Part shown: in pieces, positions 61,668 to 64,000 of the stretch
Position numbering within the stretch: position 1 is the stretch's first letter
Layout: every line of letters begins with the position of its first letter
NCBI GenBank assembly: GCA_000961655.1
Contig: LADR01000008.1
Span: 124,001-188,000 of the forward strand
Origin: Desulfatitalea sp. BRH_c12
GTDB lineage: Bacteria; Desulfobacterota; Desulfobacteria; Desulfobacterales; Desulfosarcinaceae
DNA length: 64,000 bases
Reading direction: 5' to 3'
Program-made: the position numbers and the translations under genes
Notes under the pieces: generated by a model
The model's input: only the letters and a program-made list of their open reading frames with translations
Databases searched by the model: none
Told to the model about the DNA's origin: nothing

Positions 61668-63926
61668 TTACTGGCCGATGCTGCCCAATCCGGTCAGGCG
61701 CACCCTGGCTGAAATGCTGCTGTTGTTGTCTTCTTCCAAGGCATAATCGACGTCAATACCCCAGCATTGCGATTGATAGGTGACGCCGAAGCCACTTTCC
61801 TCGAATGCGCCGCCGGCGACATCGCGCTCGTATCGGCCGCGCAATTGCCACTGGTGTGTGACCTGCCAGGCGGCCTCTGTAATGATGCTGTTGATTTTAC
61901 TGCGTTCTTCGGTTTCTCGGGTGTACCGATAGTCTATGCTGATCCAGTCGCCGCGTGCATCCCATAGTCGCAGGGCCGTATTGAATGCGTTTAACCGGCC
62001 ATCATAGGGGTCCAGCAGGGCATCGCTGTCCAGGCGGATATACCGGCCTGGCATGATGTCCAGTTCGGCTAAAAGATCGGTCCATGGGTGCGGCTCGTCC
62101 GAGTTGACCTTGTCCAAGTCGAGTCCCTGTTCCACGCGGAACCGCAAAAAAGGAATGTACACCGCGTCAGGCCCTTCGGTGGGGGCGCCGGTATGCGGTT
62201 TGCGGGCGATAAGGTTGTTGGTCAGGGCAAATGTGACCAGGTTCCTGGCTTCGATGCGATCAAGGCTATCGAAATAAGGATATTCCGTCTGATCCGTGTC
62301 AGGGATATAGTGATAGACGATTTGCGGCCTTATGGTGTGCTTGATGCGCTCAATGCCGCCCTTCTCGAAATCAAAGACGCGGTAAAAATCAGTGCTGGTA
62401 TCGAGCTTGAGATCATAGATCGCGCGATATGTATCGGTGTCTAGGTCCACGGCCGCGGAATTGTGGCGATCCATATGCCAGGCGGTTTGGCGCACCCCGG
62501 CAGAGGGTTCGAATGAAACGGCGTTGAACAGACGGGTGGGATAATAAACTCTGGGATACATATCGATGCGTTGGCCGGTGGCGCCCTGTTCACGATAAAA
62601 ATGCGTGTAGCTCGAAAGCAGGTCGTAATAAACGGGCGAGCCGAAAATTTTCTGCTTGATGCCGTCAAATGAGAGCTCGGGCAGATTCTGATAAGGTGTG
62701 GCGCTGCTGTCCGGACGGGATCGAACCGCGTCATGGTACCAACGCACATCGGCATTGAAGGCGTACCTGCTCCAGAGTCGGTTGATGTTGAGCTGGTTTT
62801 CACGGAATTGGGCGGTGTAGTCGTCCACGTCGCGACCGAAGGTTTCCAGGAAATAGTTCTGTGTTTCATTGAATCCGTTGAAACCGCTTTTGAACTCTTG
62901 GAAATAGTCTTGATCGCTGACCACATCCAGATCGACCTTGGCCGTCATTTCCAGGGGAAGGTTCTGATCGATTTTGCCGCGCAACCAGTAGCGGCCATTG
63001 TTGGTGCGTAGATAGGGATCATCGGTGTACCCCCATCGTTCGCTGTGATCCAACTGGCCGTCGTCCACCCGGCGGTCGTCAAAACCATCCGCCATGAAGG
63101 TTCCCCGCGCACGGTCGCCAGCCACATAACGGTATTCCACACCTGCGCGAACGCCGCGTTCGGCCATGTAATCGGCGAAAAAAGTTGCATCCGTGCTGTC
63201 GCTGATCGCCCAGAAAAAAGGCTGCAGATACTCAAATCCCTTGCGGTCCGAGACACCGAATTCAGGGGCCAGCAAGCCGGACTGACGCTTGAGTTTAACC
63301 GGAAAAACCAGGTATGGCGTGTAGATGACAGGGATTTGCTTGGCCCAGAAGGTGGAATGTTTGGCAAACCCATAACCCTCGATGGTGACTTTCAGGTCCT
63401 TGCCGGTAATGCGCCAGTCAGGGTCGTCGCCGTCGCAGGTGGTCACGCTGGCGTTTTTGGCGTGATAGCTGTCGGGACCGGTTTTGCTGATCTGCTCGCC
63501 GGTCACGTACATATGGTTGTCGGACAAAAAAAGCGTGCCGCCGAAAAGTGCGCCGGTCTCATCGTTCAGGTCCAGTTGCATGCTCCGGCCGGTGAGCCTG
63601 TCCAGTCCCGAAAGCAGGCGTACATTGCCCTCGGCCCATGCCTGTCGGCTTTTCTGGTCCAGGCGGACCATGTCGGCGGTCAACACGCGCCCTTGGCGAG
63701 CGATGCGGACGTTGCCTTCCGCAGTATAGGTGTCCGACGCTTGTTCATAGGTGACCTGGTCCGCGGAAACTTCCCATGGGAGTGCTGCGGGTTGGGTGTC
63801 CTGGCCATCGGATGCGTAACCGTGGTAGGCATTTCCGGAAATGAGTAAAATGGTCAGAACAATCCAAAGGCCAACGCCGTTTTTAAAAAAGCGACGGCGT
63901 TGTGTGTAGGTCAACCGATGCTGCAT
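61668..63926 (-). CDS. lptD: LPS-assembly protein LptD
   Basis: 752 residues. A membrane-spanning signal (about 15-33) then an OstA/LptA-like N-terminal domain (about 50-160; EGNVRIARQGRVLTADMVRL, AEGNVRLLSG). The barrel follows, with YTPYLVFPVKLKRQSGLLAP and repeated strands ending ARVRLTGLGSIGQ. Inserts lipopolysaccharide into the outer leaflet with LptE. The family normally has Cys pairs; only a few Cys are visible here (Cys in VTTCDGDD and SQCWGID). First gene seen in the minus-strand run; the start at 63926 has AGGAG 12 bases upstream. Confidence 0.92.
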   Translation of the reverse strand: MQHRLTYTQRRRFFKNGVGLWIVLTILLISGNAYHGYASDGQDTQPAALPWEVSADQVTYEQASDTYTAEGNVRIARQGRVLTADMVRLDQKSRQAWAEGNVRLLSGLDRLTGRSMQLDLNDETGALFGGTLFLSDNHMYVTGEQISKTGPDSYHAKNASVTTCDGDDPDWRITGKDLKVTIEGYGFAKHSTFWAKQIPVIYTPYLVFPVKLKRQSGLLAPEFGVSDRKGFEYLQPFFWAISDSTDATFFADYMAERGVRAGVEYRYVAGDRARGTFMADGFDDRRVDDGQLDHSERWGYTDDPYLRTNNGRYWLRGKIDQNLPLEMTAKVDLDVVSDQDYFQEFKSGFNGFNETQNYFLETFGRDVDDYTAQFRENQLNINRLWSRYAFNADVRWYHDAVRSRPDSSATPYQNLPELSFDGIKQKIFGSPVYYDLLSSYTHFYREQGATGQRIDMYPRVYYPTRLFNAVSFEPSAGVRQTAWHMDRHNSAAVDLDTDTYRAIYDLKLDTSTDFYRVFDFEKGGIERIKHTIRPQIVYHYIPDTDQTEYPYFDSLDRIEARNLVTFALTNNLIARKPHTGAPTEGPDAVYIPFLRFRVEQGLDLDKVNSDEPHPWTDLLAELDIMPGRYIRLDSDALLDPYDGRLNAFNTALRLWDARGDWISIDYRYTRETEERSKINSIITEAAWQVTHQWQLRGRYERDVAGGAFEESGFGVTYQSQCWGIDVDYALEEDNNSSISARVRLTGLGSIGQ

Positions 63927-64000
63927 TGCTGGAACAGGCTCCTCTGGGTGGGGTCGTGGATTCGTGGAATCGTTTAAATCGTTGATTGGGCGAACCGGTA

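Overview
The window looks like a chromosomal piece of a Gram-negative, metabolically versatile deltaproteobacterium (Desulfobacterota). The grounds are the LPS genes lptD and a kdnAB-like pair, the run NusG-like / HU / holB / ricT / metG, a TRAP transporter, proVWX, cydAB, and two genes that only make sense if in-frame UGA is read as selenocysteine. The lineage is an inference; there is no rRNA, and I recognised no tRNA, CRISPR array, prophage or intact insertion sequence.

Layout. 1-4.4 kb: a lipoprotein cut by the window edge, two secreted paralogues with a YPGA motif, an SDR, a VOC protein and two small membrane proteins. 4.5-8.3 kb: a second SDR, a DUF488 protein, a CvrA/NhaP2-type antiporter and a hemerythrin protein. 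8.5-13 kb: a decayed outer-membrane protein, then marR-proV-proW-proX for glycine betaine/proline uptake. 13-20 kb: a TetR regulator with an 18-bp palindrome before it and again before the next gene, followed by an RND exporter, a LolA-like periplasmic protein, a DUF1302-like barrel and a membrane protein that appears to be a class III cyclase with its catalytic core deleted. 20-26 kb: a TRAP transporter followed by pxpABC, together probably a 5-oxoproline uptake and hydrolysis route. 26-30 kb: two convergent signalling cyclases and a cyclase-family hydrolase.

30.5-39 kb is the most unusual part. A minus-strand operon (glutathione-synthase-like ATP-grasp, peptide ABC transporter, N-formylglutamate amidohydrolase) is bracketed by two plus-strand selenoprotein genes. 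One is a Bcp-type peroxiredoxin with UGA at the peroxidatic position. The other is a 71-residue glutaredoxin-like protein with two in-frame UGAs, one in the redox motif (U-P-Y-T) and one at the third residue from the end (U-G-V-stop). Each UGA has a hairpin at SECIS distance. The hairpin for the last UGA lies beyond the stop codon.

39-47 kb: cydAB, an active Deg-type serine protease followed by a lipoprotein paralogue that has lost all three catalytic residues, an MsrA-MsrB fusion, and an SDR with a palindromic operator and a UACG-tetraloop terminator. 47.4-47.8 kb is an island of short dispersed repeats whose relatives lie at 2.1, 8.3, 31.8, 41.7 and 61.6 kb. The 31.8 kb copy supplies the last codons and stop of dppF. 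47.8-64 kb is one long minus-strand run: lptD, NusG-like antiterminator, HU, holB, ricT, metG, a penicillin-binding protein, kdnA, kdnB, a 1248-residue GlmS-like protein with an apparent propeptide, and a class II aldolase. The kdnAB genes suggest that the lipid A/core carries 8-amino-Kdo.
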